From an uncultured Clostridium sp. (GTDB taxonomy: Bacteria; Bacillota; Clostridia; Peptostreptococcales; Peptostreptococcaceae), in the NCBI GenBank assembly GCA_945871955.1, contig CAMBXR010000001.1, forward strand, positions 162,513 through 226,512: a stretch of 64,000 nucleotides of DNA, given 5' to 3'. Made by a program: the position numbers and the translations under genes. This document shows positions 1-9,404 of the stretch, piece after piece (position 1 is the first letter of the stretch; each line of letters begins with the position of its first letter). The notes under the pieces were generated by a model, which saw only the letters and a list, made by a program, of their open reading frames with translations, had not been told where the DNA came from and ran no database searches.

Positions 1-897
1 TCCATGATATTTATTAGGCTCATGTTCAGCATACTCATATCCTTTACCTTTTTCTGTTATGACATGAAGTAATACTGGTCCCTTTTTATTTTTAGCCTTA
101 TTTAAAATATCTATTAATTCTTTTATATTGTGACCATCAATAGGTCCATAATATTTTACACCAAAAGACTCGAATAATTCACAATCCTGTGGTGTAAATT
201 TACTTATAATTCCGTCTTTAACTTTATCCGCCGTTTTATAAATAAAATTACCTGCTTTAGTAAGTGATAAAATTTTTTCTATCTTATCTTTTACTTGATT
301 TGCCTTAGCATTTCTAATAATACTAGATAAATATCTAGACATACCACCTACATTTTCATCTATAGACATTTCATTATCATTTAAAATTATTATCATTTTT
401 TTATTTAAATAACCTAAATGATTTATAGCCTCTAGGGCCATTCCTCCTGTTATAGATCCATCGCCTATAACAGAAACCACATTGAAATCTTCTCTTTTTA
501 TATCTCTTGCACAAGCAATACCAAGTCCTACAGAAATAGATGTACTACTGTGTCCCGTATCAAATATATCATGTTCACTTTCATTTTCTTTTGGAAATCC
601 ACTTAATCCATTAAGTTGTCTAAGTGTTTTAAAATCGTCTTTACGCCCTGTGATAATCTTATGTATATAAGATTGGTGTCCCACATCCCATATTAATTTA
701 TCTTTTGGACTATCGAAAACTTTGTGCAATGCCAAAGTCAACTCAACAACTCCTAAGTTTGATGCTAAATGACCTCCAGTTTTTGAAATAGACTTTATCA
801 AAAATTGTCTTATTTCAGCTGACAATTCTTCCATTTCATTTATATTTAATTTTTTTAAATCTTCTGGAGAATTTATCTTGTCTAAATAATTACACAT
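1..897 (-). CDS. dxs: 1-deoxy-D-xylulose-5-phosphate synthase, N-terminal half (cut by left window edge)
   Basis: Thiamine-diphosphate enzyme that condenses pyruvate with glyceraldehyde 3-phosphate, the first step of the MEP isoprenoid pathway, in the cytosol. The visible 299 residues are about half of the usual ~620; the pyrimidine-binding and C-terminal domains lie off the left edge. Family motifs seen: [14 protein letters not shown] (41-54), DVGHQSY (71-77), the TPP/Mg motif [13 protein letters not shown] (145-157) and ILNDNEMSI (171-179). The start is the ATG at 897, preceded by AAGGTGAGG. It follows the ispA/DUF212 genes on the same strand, so two isoprenoid genes are neighbours, but a terminator at 957-984 separates the transcripts. 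Confidence 0.97.
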   Translation of the reverse strand, partial: MCNYLDKINSPEDLKKLNINEMEELSAEIRQFLIKSISKTGGHLASNLGVVELTLALHKVFDSPKDKLIWDVGHQSYIHKIITGRKDDFKTLRQLNGLSGFPKENESEHDIFDTGHSSTSISVGLGIACARDIKREDFNVVSVIGDGSITGGMALEAINHLGYLNKKMIIILNDNEMSIDENVGGMSRYLSSIIRNAKANQVKDKIEKILSLTKAGNFIYKTADKVKDGIISKFTPQDCELFESFGVKYYGPIDGHNIKELIDILNKAKNKKGPVLLHVITEKGKGYEYAEHEPNKYHG

Positions 898-956
898 AAT
901 TTTCCTCACCTTTATAATGGTTTAATTTTACTTATTATCTATAATGCTTTTATATT

Positions 957-984
957 TAAAAAAGCCTTCCATAGAAGACTTCGG
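957..984 (-). terminator. Rho-independent terminator after the nusB-ispA-DUF212 run
   Basis: On the minus strand an 8-bp stem (AAGTCTTC / GAAGGCTT, one T-G pair, loop TATG; plus-strand 962-981) runs into a T tract. It lies between the DUF212 gene and dxs, so dxs probably has its own promoter. Confidence 0.65.
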
Positions 985-1062
985 TTTTTATAGTTTCCAT
1001 GTATTTTTATAATCTTTTATAAAGCAAAAGAATTATATCATATAATACATTTTTTTTCAATT

Positions 1063-1500
1063 TTAAGCCAGTATGATTCCAACTACTATACCTAATATAG
1101 CTCCAAATATAACTTCTTTAGGTGTATGTCCTACTAACTCTTTTAAAGTTTCATGTTCAATATGCTTTTTCTTTTGTAAGTCTCCTACTATTTTATTTAA
1201 TATAGCTGCTTGCTTTCCAACAGCTCTTCTAACACCAGAAGCATCATACATGACTATTAATGCAAAAACTACACATATAGCAAATTCTACTGAATCAAAT
1301 CCTCTATATATTCCAACTAGTGTTGATAAACTCGTAACAAATGAGCTATGTGAACTTGGCATTCCGCCCGACATAAATATTCTAGAAAAATCAACTCTTT
1401 TTTCTTTTCCTGTAAAAACTTTAATAAATTGTGCTAAAAAACAAGCAAATATACTTACCCATAGTATATGATTATTAAATAATTGTATAAAAAAATCCAT
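1063..1500 (-). CDS. Divergent PAP2-family membrane protein (DUF212, YuiD-like)
   Basis: Small integral membrane protein of 145 residues, the usual length for DUF212. It resembles PAP2 phosphatases: GMPSSHSS at about residues 46-53 and a later VGHTPKEV match the family's phosphatase-like signatures. Three to four hydrophobic stretches are visible (about 10-30, 70-85, 130-145). The family's substrate is not established; acidPPc-type chemistry on a lipid or isoprenoid phosphate is a reasonable inference because the gene sits 9 bp after ispA, the prenyl diphosphate synthase gene. It is the last gene of the run before a terminator. Confidence 0.88.
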   Translation of the reverse strand: MDFFIQLFNNHILWVSIFACFLAQFIKVFTGKEKRVDFSRIFMSGGMPSSHSSFVTSLSTLVGIYRGFDSVEFAICVVFALIVMYDASGVRRAVGKQAAILNKIVGDLQKKKHIEHETLKELVGHTPKEVIFGAILGIVVGIILA

Positions 1501-1509
1501 ATGCCCTCC

Positions 1510-2397
1510 TTAACTGTCTCTACTAATTATATAATCTCCCAATTGATTTAAAAAATCTACTTCTGATGACAAACCTTCTATACTAGATTTACCTTCTTCA
1601 ATTAACTGTCTAGCTATTTGTCTTGACTTTTCCAAACCTAATAAAGAAGGATATGTTGACTTATGGTTTTCTATATCGCTACCTATAGGCTTTCCTAACT
1701 TTTCTTCATCTCCAGTTATATCTAATATATCGTCCACAATTTGGAAAGATAATCCAATATTTCTTCCATACTTAGTTATTTTTTTTAATTCTTCTTCTGT
1801 TGCATCTCCAATTATAGCTCCTGCTCTCATACATCCTACAATCATAGCTGCAGTTTTATTTAAATGAATAAAATCTAGTTTTTCTTTTTCAATAACTTTA
1901 TTTTCACTTTCAACATCTACAACTTGACCGCCTATCATACCATAAATTCCTGCATGTGTTGCTATCTCATATATAGCTCTTAAATATTTATGAGGATTTT
2001 CTTTATTTATAGATGATGACAGCATTACTTCATAAGCATAATTTAAAAGAGCATCACCTGCTAATGTGGCCATACCTTCTCCAAATACTTTATGATTTGT
2101 AGGTTTACCTCTTCTTAAATCATCATTATCTAAAGCAGGTAAATCATCATGAATTAAAGAGTAAGTATGTATCATCTCTATTGCCATTGCAAAAGGAATA
2201 GCATCTTCTTCTTTTCCTCCAACTATTTTACAACTTTCCAGTGTTAATATGGGTCTAAGCCTTTTACCTCCAGCTTTTAAACTGTAATTCATGGCCTTCA
2301 TAATAGTTTCTTGATATCCTTCTTCCTTTGGCATATACTCTTGTAAAAGATTTTCCACATAATCAATTTTATTTTTTAAAATCTCTTTAAATTCCAT
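1510..2397 (-). CDS. ispA: Farnesyl/geranyl diphosphate synthase (polyprenyl synthetase)
   Basis: Short-chain trans-prenyl diphosphate synthase that joins isopentenyl and dimethylallyl diphosphates. The 296-residue protein has GGKRLRP (43-49), the first aspartate-rich motif DDLPALD (84-90) with the bacterial spacing, and the second motif DDILD (222-226). The ATG at 2397 was chosen because GGGAGAAG precedes it at a good distance and it lies one base after the xseB stop; the in-frame upstream codon at 2415 would overlap xseB. The xseA-xseB-ispA order followed by dxs is common in Firmicutes. Confidence 0.96.
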   Translation of the reverse strand: MEFKEILKNKIDYVENLLQEYMPKEEGYQETIMKAMNYSLKAGGKRLRPILTLESCKIVGGKEEDAIPFAMAIEMIHTYSLIHDDLPALDNDDLRRGKPTNHKVFGEGMATLAGDALLNYAYEVMLSSSINKENPHKYLRAIYEIATHAGIYGMIGGQVVDVESENKVIEKEKLDFIHLNKTAAMIVGCMRAGAIIGDATEEELKKITKYGRNIGLSFQIVDDILDITGDEEKLGKPIGSDIENHKSTYPSLLGLEKSRQIARQLIEEGKSSIEGLSSEVDFLNQLGDYIISRDS

Positions 2398-2398
2398 A

Positions 2399-2614
2399 TT
2401 ATTCTTCTCCCACATTAAAATCTTCTTCCATACCCATTTTATTGAATTTACTTATTTTAATTTCTGCATCTTCTAATAACTTATTACAATGCTTAAATAG
2501 TTTTATTCCTTCTTCATATAAACTTAATGACTCATCTAAACTAGTATTTTTTGATTCTAATTTCATTAAAATCTCTTCTAGTTTTTCATACGCTTCTTCA
2601 TAAGTAAGTTTCAT
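2399..2614 (-). CDS. xseB: Exodeoxyribonuclease VII small subunit
   Basis: Small helical subunit that binds the XseA large subunit to form exonuclease VII, which degrades single-stranded DNA from both ends. The 71-residue length is typical. The conserved core [12 protein letters not shown] and [18 protein letters not shown] is present. The gene starts 2 bp after the xseA stop and ends one base before ispA, so the subunits are co-translated. Confidence 0.95.
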   Translation of the reverse strand: MKLTYEEAYEKLEEILMKLESKNTSLDESLSLYEEGIKLFKHCNKLLEDAEIKISKFNKMGMEEDFNVGEE

Positions 2615-2616
2615 GA

Positions 2617-3822
2617 TTATACCTCTTTACTATTAATTTTATTTATATTACACTCTAAGTCTCCATCTTGTAAAATTATATTTATTTCATCATTTATATT
2701 TACATCCTCTATGGAGTTTATTATTTGTCTATTTTTCTCCACAATGGAATATCCTCTGCTTATAGTCGCTAACGGACTTAAGTTATGAAGTAAAGCCGCT
2801 TTTTTTGATAATTTTTCCTTAGAGGTTTCTAAATTTTGTTCTAATCTAAAGTTTATTTTATCATAAATTTGATCTATCTGAATAACTTTGTCCCTTATTA
2901 TATAGTTTTTCATATAATTATTTATTTTCTCAAAGGTATTACTTAATTTTTCATTATCTAGTACAACTTGATTATTCAAAGATCTATTCATTCTATTTTT
3001 TATGTTATCAAGTTTATAGTAAATCTCTGATAAATCTGGTGTGGCTATTTCCGCAGCAGCAGAAGGTGTTGGTGCTCTCATATCTGATACAAAGTCACAA
3101 ATAGTAAAATCAGTTTCATGCCCTACTGCTGATATTATCGGTATTTTTGATTTGAAAATTTCTCTTGCCACAATTTCTTCATTAAACGACCATAGTTCTT
3201 CAAGAGATCCTCCTCCTCTGCCAACTATTATGGTATCCACATTTTCCATTCTATTAAAAAATTCTATACCACTACAGATATCTTCCGCACTTTTGTCTCC
3301 TTGAACATTTACTGGATATAGTTTTATATCCACCTTAGGAAATCTTCTCTTTATTACATTAATAATATCCCTAATTACTGCTCCTGTAGGTGATGTTACA
3401 ACTCCTATAGCTCTAGGCATTTTATTTATTTCTTTTTTATATTTAGAATCAAATAAACCCTCTTTTTTTAATTTTTCTTTTAGCTTATTAAACTCTATAT
3501 ATAAATTACCAATACCTTCAATTTCAACTTCATTAATATACAGTTGATAAGCCCCATCTCTTTCATATACAGAAATATACCCCGAAGCAATAATTTTCAC
3601 ACCATTATCTAGTTTTAAACTTTTATCATAATTACTTCTGAAAATAATACAATTTAATTTTGATTTTTCATCTTTTAAAGATAAATAAACATTTCCGCTA
3701 CTATGAACCTTAAAGTTGGAAATTTCTCCTTTTACTCTAAGGTTATAAAGAATAGGATCATTTGTTAATATCCTTTTTATATATGAATTTGCTTCACTTA
3801 TATCTAAAGCTCTAAGTTTCAT
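2617..3822 (-). CDS. xseA: Exodeoxyribonuclease VII large subunit
   Basis: Catalytic subunit of exonuclease VII. An N-terminal OB-fold DNA-binding part (about 1-105) starts [12 protein letters not shown]; the catalytic part carries [13 protein letters not shown] (141-153) and [11 protein letters not shown] (201-211), both family signatures, then [13 protein letters not shown]. The C-terminal third is helical and binds XseB. The length of 401 residues is slightly short compared with about 450 in E. coli, as in many Clostridia. AGGAGTAAATT precedes the ATG. Confidence 0.96.
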   Translation of the reverse strand: MKLRALDISEANSYIKRILTNDPILYNLRVKGEISNFKVHSSGNVYLSLKDEKSKLNCIIFRSNYDKSLKLDNGVKIIASGYISVYERDGAYQLYINEVEIEGIGNLYIEFNKLKEKLKKEGLFDSKYKKEINKMPRAIGVVTSPTGAVIRDIINVIKRRFPKVDIKLYPVNVQGDKSAEDICSGIEFFNRMENVDTIIVGRGGGSLEELWSFNEEIVAREIFKSKIPIISAVGHETDFTICDFVSDMRAPTPSAAAEIATPDLSEIYYKLDNIKNRMNRSLNNQVVLDNEKLSNTFEKINNYMKNYIIRDKVIQIDQIYDKINFRLEQNLETSKEKLSKKAALLHNLSPLATISRGYSIVEKNRQIINSIEDVNINDEINIILQDGDLECNINKINSKEV

Positions 3823-3831
3823 AATTTACTC

Positions 3832-4797
3832 CTAAAAATCATTCATTTTATTTAACCCTATTATAGCACATCCTAAAGAATTATCCGTTGCATACTGAGG
3901 TTTCGTAAAATAAGATTTTATTTTTTTATTTTTGAGTTTATTACTTAATTCTTTATTTATATATTTGCTGGCAGACACTCCGCCACCGAATAAAACTTCA
4001 TTTATATTATATTTTTCACAAACAAATATTAATGACTTATACATACATCTTACTAACGTATCTAGTAAAATTTTACTAATATATTCACTATCATAATCAT
4101 TTATTATCTTATTAATTTGATTTTCTATTCCTGATAAGTTCATATATCCTTCTTTAACACTTGTTTTTAGACCTTGTTCAATTTTTTTCTCACATTTTAA
4201 TGCATTCTCATCTATATATTTACCACAAGGAAAATTATAATTCAAATTAACTCCAAGGCGATCTATTAACTGTCCAAAACTAACATCTAAGCTTCCACCA
4301 ACAATTTCTATATTATATTCATTTTTTGTCTTTTCAACTAAAAGTATTTCCGTAGTTCCACCTGACATATGAACTGCTAAAAATCGATTTTGATTATTTA
4401 AATTATTATCAAATAAACTTGCTTCTATATGATTTTCTTGATGAGATGTCTCATAAAAAGGACAATTATTAATGGTACTTATCAACTTTCCAAAATTATA
4501 TCCTACAGAAAAAACAGGCATATATGAATTATCTACTGGTCTTGGTTTACTTGATGCACAAACACCCACCACATTATAATTCTTTAATTTGCTATTTATT
4601 ATTTCTGATATTTCTCCCATATTATTAACATGTTGAAAAACTGCTTCACTTTGTCTCAGTCCCTTGCAGTCTTTCTTAACTTTTAATATTATTTTTTCAT
4701 TTAATATTATATCTTTATCTAAAGATATAGCTGCTATAGATGTCGTATAGCAGCTAGTATCAAATCCTAATATGATATTACTTTTTTTGTGTTCCAT
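3832..4797 (-). CDS. TsaD/Kae1-like (M22 glycoprotease fold) paralogue
   Basis: ASKHA-fold protein of 321 residues related to TsaD, the tRNA threonylcarbamoyl-adenosine synthase subunit, but divergent. It shows [10 protein letters not shown] (11-20) in the TsaD N-terminal position, HQENH (119-123) where TsaD has its metal-binding HxxxH, HMSGGTTE (143-150), a GQLIDRLGV segment resembling TsaD's substrate region, [10 protein letters not shown] and a final [12 protein letters not shown]. True TsaD is usually ~340 residues and encoded elsewhere; this copy within the nusB-xseA block is known in Clostridia and has no proven role. The ATG at 4797 was preferred over an in-frame GTG at 4806; either start overlaps nusB by at least 20 bp. 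Confidence 0.85.
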   Translation of the reverse strand: MEHKKSNIILGFDTSCYTTSIAAISLDKDIILNEKIILKVKKDCKGLRQSEAVFQHVNNMGEISEIINSKLKNYNVVGVCASSKPRPVDNSYMPVFSVGYNFGKLISTINNCPFYETSHQENHIEASLFDNNLNNQNRFLAVHMSGGTTEILLVEKTKNEYNIEIVGGSLDVSFGQLIDRLGVNLNYNFPCGKYIDENALKCEKKIEQGLKTSVKEGYMNLSGIENQINKIINDYDSEYISKILLDTLVRCMYKSLIFVCEKYNINEVLFGGGVSASKYINKELSNKLKNKKIKSYFTKPQYATDNSLGCAIIGLNKMNDF

Positions 4798-5320
4798 TAG
4801 CAACACTACCTAAGATTCCGTTTATAAATTTAGGAGATTTATCATCACAATATAATTTTGCTAAATCCACAGCTTCGTTTATGGCAACCTTAACAGGTAT
4901 CTCATCATTCATATATACTACTTCGCATATTGCAAGTTTTAGTATAGCTAAATCTACTTTTGCTATTCTATCTAAAGACCAGTTTAGGGCATGTTTTGTT
5001 ATTAAGCCTTCAATTTCATAGCAATGTGCACCTAATTGTACACAAACTTTTTTCATATATTCCATATCTACTGCATTATTTATATTTACGTCCTCTAAAT
5101 TAACACAGCTTTCATTTGAGTATTGTAGTACTAATTCTTCATATCTGTTTATTATGTATTCTTCATGATTAACTAAAAAATCTTCAAGATAATCACTTAT
5201 ATCTTTTAATTCACAGTTTAATATATCTATTTGATAAATTAATTTCATTAAGTATTCTCTACTTGTTATTTTTCTTGCTTTTTCAATATAACTTATTTTG
5301 CTTACATTGTCATTTTTCAT
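4778..5320 (-). CDS. nusB: Transcription antitermination factor NusB
   Basis: RNA-binding NusB that joins NusE/S10 on boxA RNA to keep rRNA transcription processive. The 180-residue protein begins with a short extension, then [13 protein letters not shown]. The conserved C-terminus [21 protein letters not shown] and [17 protein letters not shown] ... KFINGILG is unmistakable. GAAGGAGGT precedes the ATG. It heads the block that contains xseA, xseB and ispA and overlaps the start of the TsaD-like gene. A terminator lies just upstream, so nusB must have its own promoter; none with a convincing -35 was seen. Confidence 0.95.
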   Translation of the reverse strand: MKNDNVSKISYIEKARKITSREYLMKLIYQIDILNCELKDISDYLEDFLVNHEEYIINRYEELVLQYSNESCVNLEDVNINNAVDMEYMKKVCVQLGAHCYEIEGLITKHALNWSLDRIAKVDLAILKLAICEVVYMNDEIPVKVAINEAVDLAKLYCDDKSPKFINGILGSVANGTQKK

Positions 5321-5361
5321 TGTTAATGAACCTCCTTCAGTCTTATTATATACCAGTTAAG

Positions 5362-5390
5362 CAATAAAAAACCCTCTGATTTTCAGAGGG
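5362..5390 (-). terminator. Terminator after the Asp23-family gene
   Basis: Perfect 8-bp stem CCCTCTGA / TCAGAGGG (5372-5379 and 5383-5390), loop of three, followed on the minus strand by TTTTTTATT. It separates the Asp23 gene from nusB. Confidence 0.88.
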
Positions 5391-5401
5391 CTTTATTTAA
5401 T

Positions 5402-5821
5402 TTATTTAGTAGTCTTTCTAGCTTCTTCTTTCTTAGCTTGTTTTGCTAATTTAGCTTCTTCTTTTTTAGCTTGTTTTTCTAGCTCTTTTTCTTCTTTTTC
5501 TTTTTTGAAGCTAATTTCTTGTACTTGAATATTCACTTGAGAAACTTCTAATCCAGTCATTGTTTCAACTGTATTTTTAACATTTTCTTGTACTTTATAT
5601 GATATCTCAGGTATTGACATACCATATTCAATAGTTATCACTACATCTAAAGTTACTTTACCATCTTCTAATTGGATTTTTACACCATTATTTTTAAGTA
5701 ATTTATCTGTTAACGAAGTTATTGTCTCAACACCTTCTACTTCTAATGTAGCTAAACCAGCTATTGTAACTATAACATCATTCGAAATTTTAACTTGCCC
5801 TAAATTATTACTATTTTCCAT
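5402..5821 (-). CDS. Asp23/Gls24 family envelope-stress protein
   Basis: Member of the Asp23 family, small acidic proteins tied to the cell envelope in Firmicutes. The 139-residue protein has the family core (VKISNDVIVTIAGLATLEVEGV, then a TLDVVITIEYGMSIPEI strand) and an unusually long charged tail rich in Lys, Glu and Ala (about residues 105-139, EKEEKELEKQAKKEEAKLAK-like). The ATG at 5821 follows GGGGGTAAC; an in-frame ATG at 5869 has no ribosome site. A second Asp23-type gene lies at 25692-26042. It stands alone between a promoter and a terminator. Confidence 0.9.
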   Translation of the reverse strand: MENSNNLGQVKISNDVIVTIAGLATLEVEGVETITSLTDKLLKNNGVKIQLEDGKVTLDVVITIEYGMSIPEISYKVQENVKNTVETMTGLEVSQVNIQVQEISFKKEKEEKELEKQAKKEEAKLAKQAKKEEARKTTK

Positions 5822-5864
5822 GAGATTGTTACCCCCTGTACTAAGGTTTTTATAATTATATACT

Positions 5865-5893
5865 ATCATAGCAAATTATACTAAGTTTTGCAA
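5865..5893 (-). promoter_or_regulatory. SigA-type promoter of the Asp23-family gene
   Basis: On the minus strand TTGCAA (5888-5893), 17 bp, then TATGAT (5865-5870), 44 bp before the chosen ATG. The -10 matches five of six consensus bases. Confidence 0.55.
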
Positions 5894-5961
5894 CTAAATA
5901 CATCCGTATTTCTAAGGTTTATATTATTATATCCTAAAAATAGTAATTTTAAATTATATTA

Positions 5962-6636
5962 TTACTCTTGACTGTAACTATTCATTAATTTAATTTTATC
6001 ATAAGATACTCCTGCTTGTTCTGCTACTAAGTCAAATATTCTTGCTGATTCACTCTTTGATAAGTTTTCTTTATTTACTACTACATTGACATTATCTTCA
6101 CCTATATAAACTAAAGCATTTTCAAAACCCTTGGCACTTAATAAGTTTTCAATTTTTAATTCTGTTTCTTGATATTTAACAAGTTGAAGCTTCATATTTG
6201 ATGCTTCTTCTCTAGACTTATCTGTAGTAGAAGGATTATTTATTATTTCATTTAATTCTTCTGATAAATCGTTTCTTTGTTTTTCTCTTGTCATTTTCAT
6301 ATCAAGAATATATGTAGATTTATTCATATTCTCTTTAGAAGTCAATTGTTCTTCTATTGCTTTACTAGTTTCTATTGCCTTTTCTTTAACTTCGTCACTT
6401 TCACTGTCTTTACTATCTACAATAGTTATTTCCGCCGTTTCTTTGCTGTTATTTTTATCTTTATCACTTTTATTTTCTGTATTTTTTTCTTGTTGAGCTT
6501 GTTCATAAGCTTCAAATTCCTTCGAAACTGTTAAAGCTGATTGTTTACTCAATTGATAATTTATCACTCCAACTGCTATTAACAAGGCTGATAATGCTAC
6601 TACTACAAAACCTCTATTTTTAAAGTTAAATTTCAT
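5962..6636 (-). CDS. spoIIIAH: Stage III sporulation protein AH
   Basis: Mother-cell membrane protein whose extracellular domain docks with forespore SpoIIQ to form the channel between the two cells. The 224-residue protein has one N-terminal membrane segment (about 9-29, GFVVVALSALLIAVGVINY), a Glu/Lys/Ser-rich linker, and a C-terminal YscJ/FliF-like domain (about 110-224) with AKGFENALVYIGEDNVNVVV. GGTGGAGGAT precedes the ATG. It is the last gene of the eight-gene operon; no clear terminator was seen in the 140 bp that follow. Confidence 0.95.
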   Translation of the reverse strand: MKFNFKNRGFVVVALSALLIAVGVINYQLSKQSALTVSKEFEAYEQAQQEKNTENKSDKDKNNSKETAEITIVDSKDSESDEVKEKAIETSKAIEEQLTSKENMNKSTYILDMKMTREKQRNDLSEELNEIINNPSTTDKSREEASNMKLQLVKYQETELKIENLLSAKGFENALVYIGEDNVNVVVNKENLSKSESARIFDLVAEQAGVSYDKIKLMNSYSQE

Positions 6637-6655
6637 TTTTTATCCTCCACCCATA

Positions 6656-7210
6656 TTATTTTTCATAAATCTCTACTTGATGACCTGATATTTGCAAAGA
6701 TGTTTTTACTGCATCGTATAACAATTCTTTTACATCTGGATCACTTGCCCCACTTGCCACAACTATAACACCTTTTATTTTAGCTTCAGCTGTTTTTAAC
6801 ACAACAGGTTCATTTGAATTTGATGTAATCATAGTTTTATTTTGAGTTGAGCTTGTAGTTGTTCTTTCTCCACCAGAAGAGTCCTGTTCTTTTGTAGTTT
6901 CTGTTGTAGTATTAGAATTATAAGCTGGAATGATTTCTTCACTAGATTCAAATGTTATCATTACATCTACATCTCCAGCACCATTTATTTTACTTAAAAT
7001 ATATGTTAACTTATCTTCTAAATCTTTTTTTTCATTTTCACTAACCGACTCTTCCTTTGTTTGTGTCGTAGCACTAGTTTCTTCTGCTTTATTATTTGGT
7101 ATAATCTGCATAGCTATTAGTGCTAATATACAAATTCCAGCTAAAAAAATTAACGGTTTTAGCTTTTTCTTTTCTGTATCATTAAATAATTTATCAAGTT
7201 TTTTCAACAT
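6656..7210 (-). CDS. spoIIIAG: Stage III sporulation protein AG
   Basis: Ring-forming component of the SpoIIIA-SpoIIQ channel in the intermembrane space. The 184-residue protein has one membrane segment near residues 18-36 and the conserved segment LEDKLTYILSKINGAGDVDVMITF followed by a Thr/Ser/Glu-rich insertion and a VVKT-like C-terminal ring domain (AKIKGVIVVASGASDPDVKE). The ATG at 7210 follows AAGAGGAGT; the in-frame codon at 7231 would overlap spoIIIAF and lacks a ribosome site. Confidence 0.94.
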   Translation of the reverse strand: MLKKLDKLFNDTEKKKLKPLIFLAGICILALIAMQIIPNNKAEETSATTQTKEESVSENEKKDLEDKLTYILSKINGAGDVDVMITFESSEEIIPAYNSNTTTETTKEQDSSGGERTTTSSTQNKTMITSNSNEPVVLKTAEAKIKGVIVVASGASDPDVKELLYDAVKTSLQISGHQVEIYEK

Positions 7211-7223
7211 ACTCCAACTCCTC

Positions 7224-7781
7224 TTAATCAATTTCTATATCTCCAATGGATATATCTAGTACCTTTATTAAGTCTTCTTTTAGTTTGCTTTCTTTTAAGT
7301 TCAGCTCATTTCTACTTTTAAACACTTCTTCTTCCTGTTGCATGTCATTAGATTGTATGTCCTTATTGTTATCCTTATTACTGTTTTTTTCTTTTATCTT
7401 TATAGTTTCAATTTCCGATCCATTTATTTTTAAATCTTCCAACTTATATCCATACTCATCTAGTTTAAGTTGTAATACACTTTTTAATCCCTCTTCATAT
7501 CCTTTACTTAAATTTTCATTATTAGTTTTTCCTGCTAAATTGTTATAGCTATCCACATACATTTTTGAATAATAGCTCATTTTTTTTAGTATAGTATCTT
7601 CCAATGACATATTATTAGAAAATACACTTACCAAAGGACTTATTATCATAAATACAAAAATAAAGTTACAAACTAAATTTATGTATGGTTTAACTTTACT
7701 CTTTGGCAAAATCATATCTACTATATTTATAATAAAAGCTCCAACTATAATAGTTATAATCCATTCTTTTATACTAGTAAT
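7224..7781 (-). CDS. spoIIIAF: Stage III sporulation protein AF, apparent AUU start
   Basis: Two-helix membrane protein of the SpoIIIA complex with a C-terminal cytoplasmic or intermembrane domain. The first in-frame ATG (7715) would remove most of the first membrane helix. Reading upstream in frame gives ITSIKEWIITIIVGAFIINI then VDMILPKSKVKPYINLV, the expected SpoIIIAF N-terminus (WI...DMILP). No ATG, GTG or TTG lies in this extension, but ATT at 7779-7781 sits 7 bases after GGGGGG, an ideal distance. An ATG at 7788 is in another frame, directly abuts the G run, and stops after four codons. The product from ATT is 185 residues. An assembly indel is the alternative. Confidence 0.85.
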   Translation of the reverse strand: MTSIKEWIITIIVGAFIINIVDMILPKSKVKPYINLVCNFIFVFMIISPLVSVFSNNMSLEDTILKKMSYYSKMYVDSYNNLAGKTNNENLSKGYEEGLKSVLQLKLDEYGYKLEDLKINGSEIETIKIKEKNSNKDNNKDIQSNDMQQEEEVFKSRNELNLKESKLKEDLIKVLDISIGDIEID

Positions 7782-7807
7782 AGCACATCCCCCCTTGCTT
7801 ATATATT

Positions 7808-8986
7808 TTATGATGCTATGGCACTTATAGATGTTAGTATGGCTATGGTTACAAAGAACATTATTGTTACTGCAATTATTGTAGCTAAAATTATTATCAT
7901 TAAGTTTGATACTTCATTTAAGAAAGAAGATATATTATCTTCTCCAACAGGTTCTATAACTATGGCACATATTTTATAAACTAGTATTACTGATAAAATC
8001 TTTATTATAGGTATTAAACATATTCCTATTAAAATAACTAACCCTATTCCTCCAAATACATTTTTTATAAGCTGAGAAGATGAAAGCAATATATCAACAG
8101 AATCTGAAACAAAACCTCCAACTACAGGAATAAAATTCCCTACAGCAAATTTAGCTGTTTTTACTGTAAATTTATCAAAAGATGTAACGTATAATCCTTG
8201 TATTGATACTAAACCTAAATATAGGGTAAATACTGCTCCTAAAGTAACCACATTTATATTTTTAATAAAAGAAGATAACCTACTTAACTTAATATTATTA
8301 GTCACATTATTTACGACTAAAATGGCAAAAGCTAAAGATATGGCAACGAATATAAATTTTTTAAATATAATATTTATAGCTGCAATTCCACCTATAAATA
8401 TAGGATTCAATGCTGTGGATGTTATTGGAAATCCTACTAAAACTAATAAAGAAATCATAATTGGGATAATTACATTTACAAGACCCATAACATTTTCAAT
8501 AGTTGTATAACATAATGCTAAAATATCTTTAAAACTAATTAAGGTTAAAGTTACTACAGTTATAAAAACTATGTAATTTGTTACTGTACTTACACTTGAT
8601 GATGAAAAAGAATTTTCTAAACTTTTAATTATTGAGGACAATAATGCTAAAACTAAAATACTCGCTGCAATTTTAATACTACTTTTAATTTCTGAAAATA
8701 ACGTTGATTTAATTTTATTTTTATCAAATAAGTCTAATATGTTTGCATTTCCACTTATTAAATCTTTTATGTAGGTTTTTAAATCTATGTCTTTTACTAC
8801 AGTGTCATCTTTTACATACTTTTCAATTTCATCAATATTTATTTTACTTAATTGGTTATCTATATATAGATCTATGTTATTTTTAGTATCCTCATATTCT
8901 TTATCACTTGTTTTATCCTCTGCAAAACATGATGTCGTAAAAGAGAATAATAAAATTAAAATAAGACCTAAAATTTTGTTTTTCAT
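7808..8986 (-). CDS. spoIIIAE: Stage III sporulation protein AE
   Basis: Polytopic mother-cell membrane protein, thought to be the transport core of the SpoIIIA channel. The 392-residue protein starts with a signal peptide (about 1-22, ILGLILILLFSFTTSCFA), then a polar region to ~100 and at least seven hydrophobic segments. Conserved stretches include NFIPVVGGFVSDSVD and CAIVIEPVGEDNISSFL near the C-terminus. GTAGGAGAAT lies 11 bp before the ATG, a little far. It is gene five of the operon. Confidence 0.95.
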   Translation of the reverse strand: MKNKILGLILILLFSFTTSCFAEDKTSDKEYEDTKNNIDLYIDNQLSKINIDEIEKYVKDDTVVKDIDLKTYIKDLISGNANILDLFDKNKIKSTLFSEIKSSIKIAASILVLALLSSIIKSLENSFSSSSVSTVTNYIVFITVVTLTLISFKDILALCYTTIENVMGLVNVIIPIMISLLVLVGFPITSTALNPIFIGGIAAINIIFKKFIFVAISLAFAILVVNNVTNNIKLSRLSSFIKNINVVTLGAVFTLYLGLVSIQGLYVTSFDKFTVKTAKFAVGNFIPVVGGFVSDSVDILLSSSQLIKNVFGGIGLVILIGICLIPIIKILSVILVYKICAIVIEPVGEDNISSFLNEVSNLMIIILATIIAVTIMFFVTIAILTSISAIAS

Positions 8987-9005
8987 AATAAATCATTCTC
9001 CTACT

Positions 9006-9389
9006 TTAAATTAAATTTATTATGGTATCTACAATGGATAAAAGTATAGGGAATGACATTGTCATAATGATTATTTTCCCCCCAAACTCCAATTTTGTCG
9101 CAATGTTTTTTTCACCACAATCATTGCAAAGAGAAACAGCAAATTCTATAATATAACAAATACCAATCAACTTAATTATCAAGTTTATGTACATAGCCGG
9201 AATATTTACCTTATCTGCTAAAGATTGAATTCCATCAACTATAAAGCCTAGCTTCATAACAACTGACAATAATATTATTATGCCTGCTGTTATGGCTACA
9301 AAATTTGCCATTTCTGGTCTATCTTTTTTTATAACCAAACAGAGTATGGTGGAAACCATTGCAATCCCAACTAATTGCATAACTTCCAA
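9006..9389 (-). CDS. spoIIIAD: Stage III sporulation protein AD
   Basis: Small membrane protein of 127 residues with four hydrophobic segments, part of the SpoIIIA channel. The TTG at 9389 was chosen because GGAGGAGATATT precedes it ideally and because the family begins ME..Q.VG, matching MEVMQLVGIAMVSTILCLVIK; the ATG at 9380 is three codons in and too far from the ribosome site. The ends of spoIIIAC and spoIIIAD are 15 bp apart. Confidence 0.94.
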   Translation of the reverse strand: MEVMQLVGIAMVSTILCLVIKKDRPEMANFVAITAGIIILLSVVMKLGFIVDGIQSLADKVNIPAMYINLIIKLIGICYIIEFAVSLCNDCGEKNIATKLEFGGKIIIMTMSFPILLSIVDTIINLI

Positions 9390-9404
9390 AATATCTCCTC
9401 CTCT

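Noticed and set aside
1073..1471. A 132-residue plus-strand frame
   Set aside because: It is the antisense shadow of the DUF212 gene, without ribosome site or known motif.
7774..7788. ATG at 7788 as start of spoIIIAF
   Set aside because: It is in another frame, has no space from the G run, and meets a stop after four codons.
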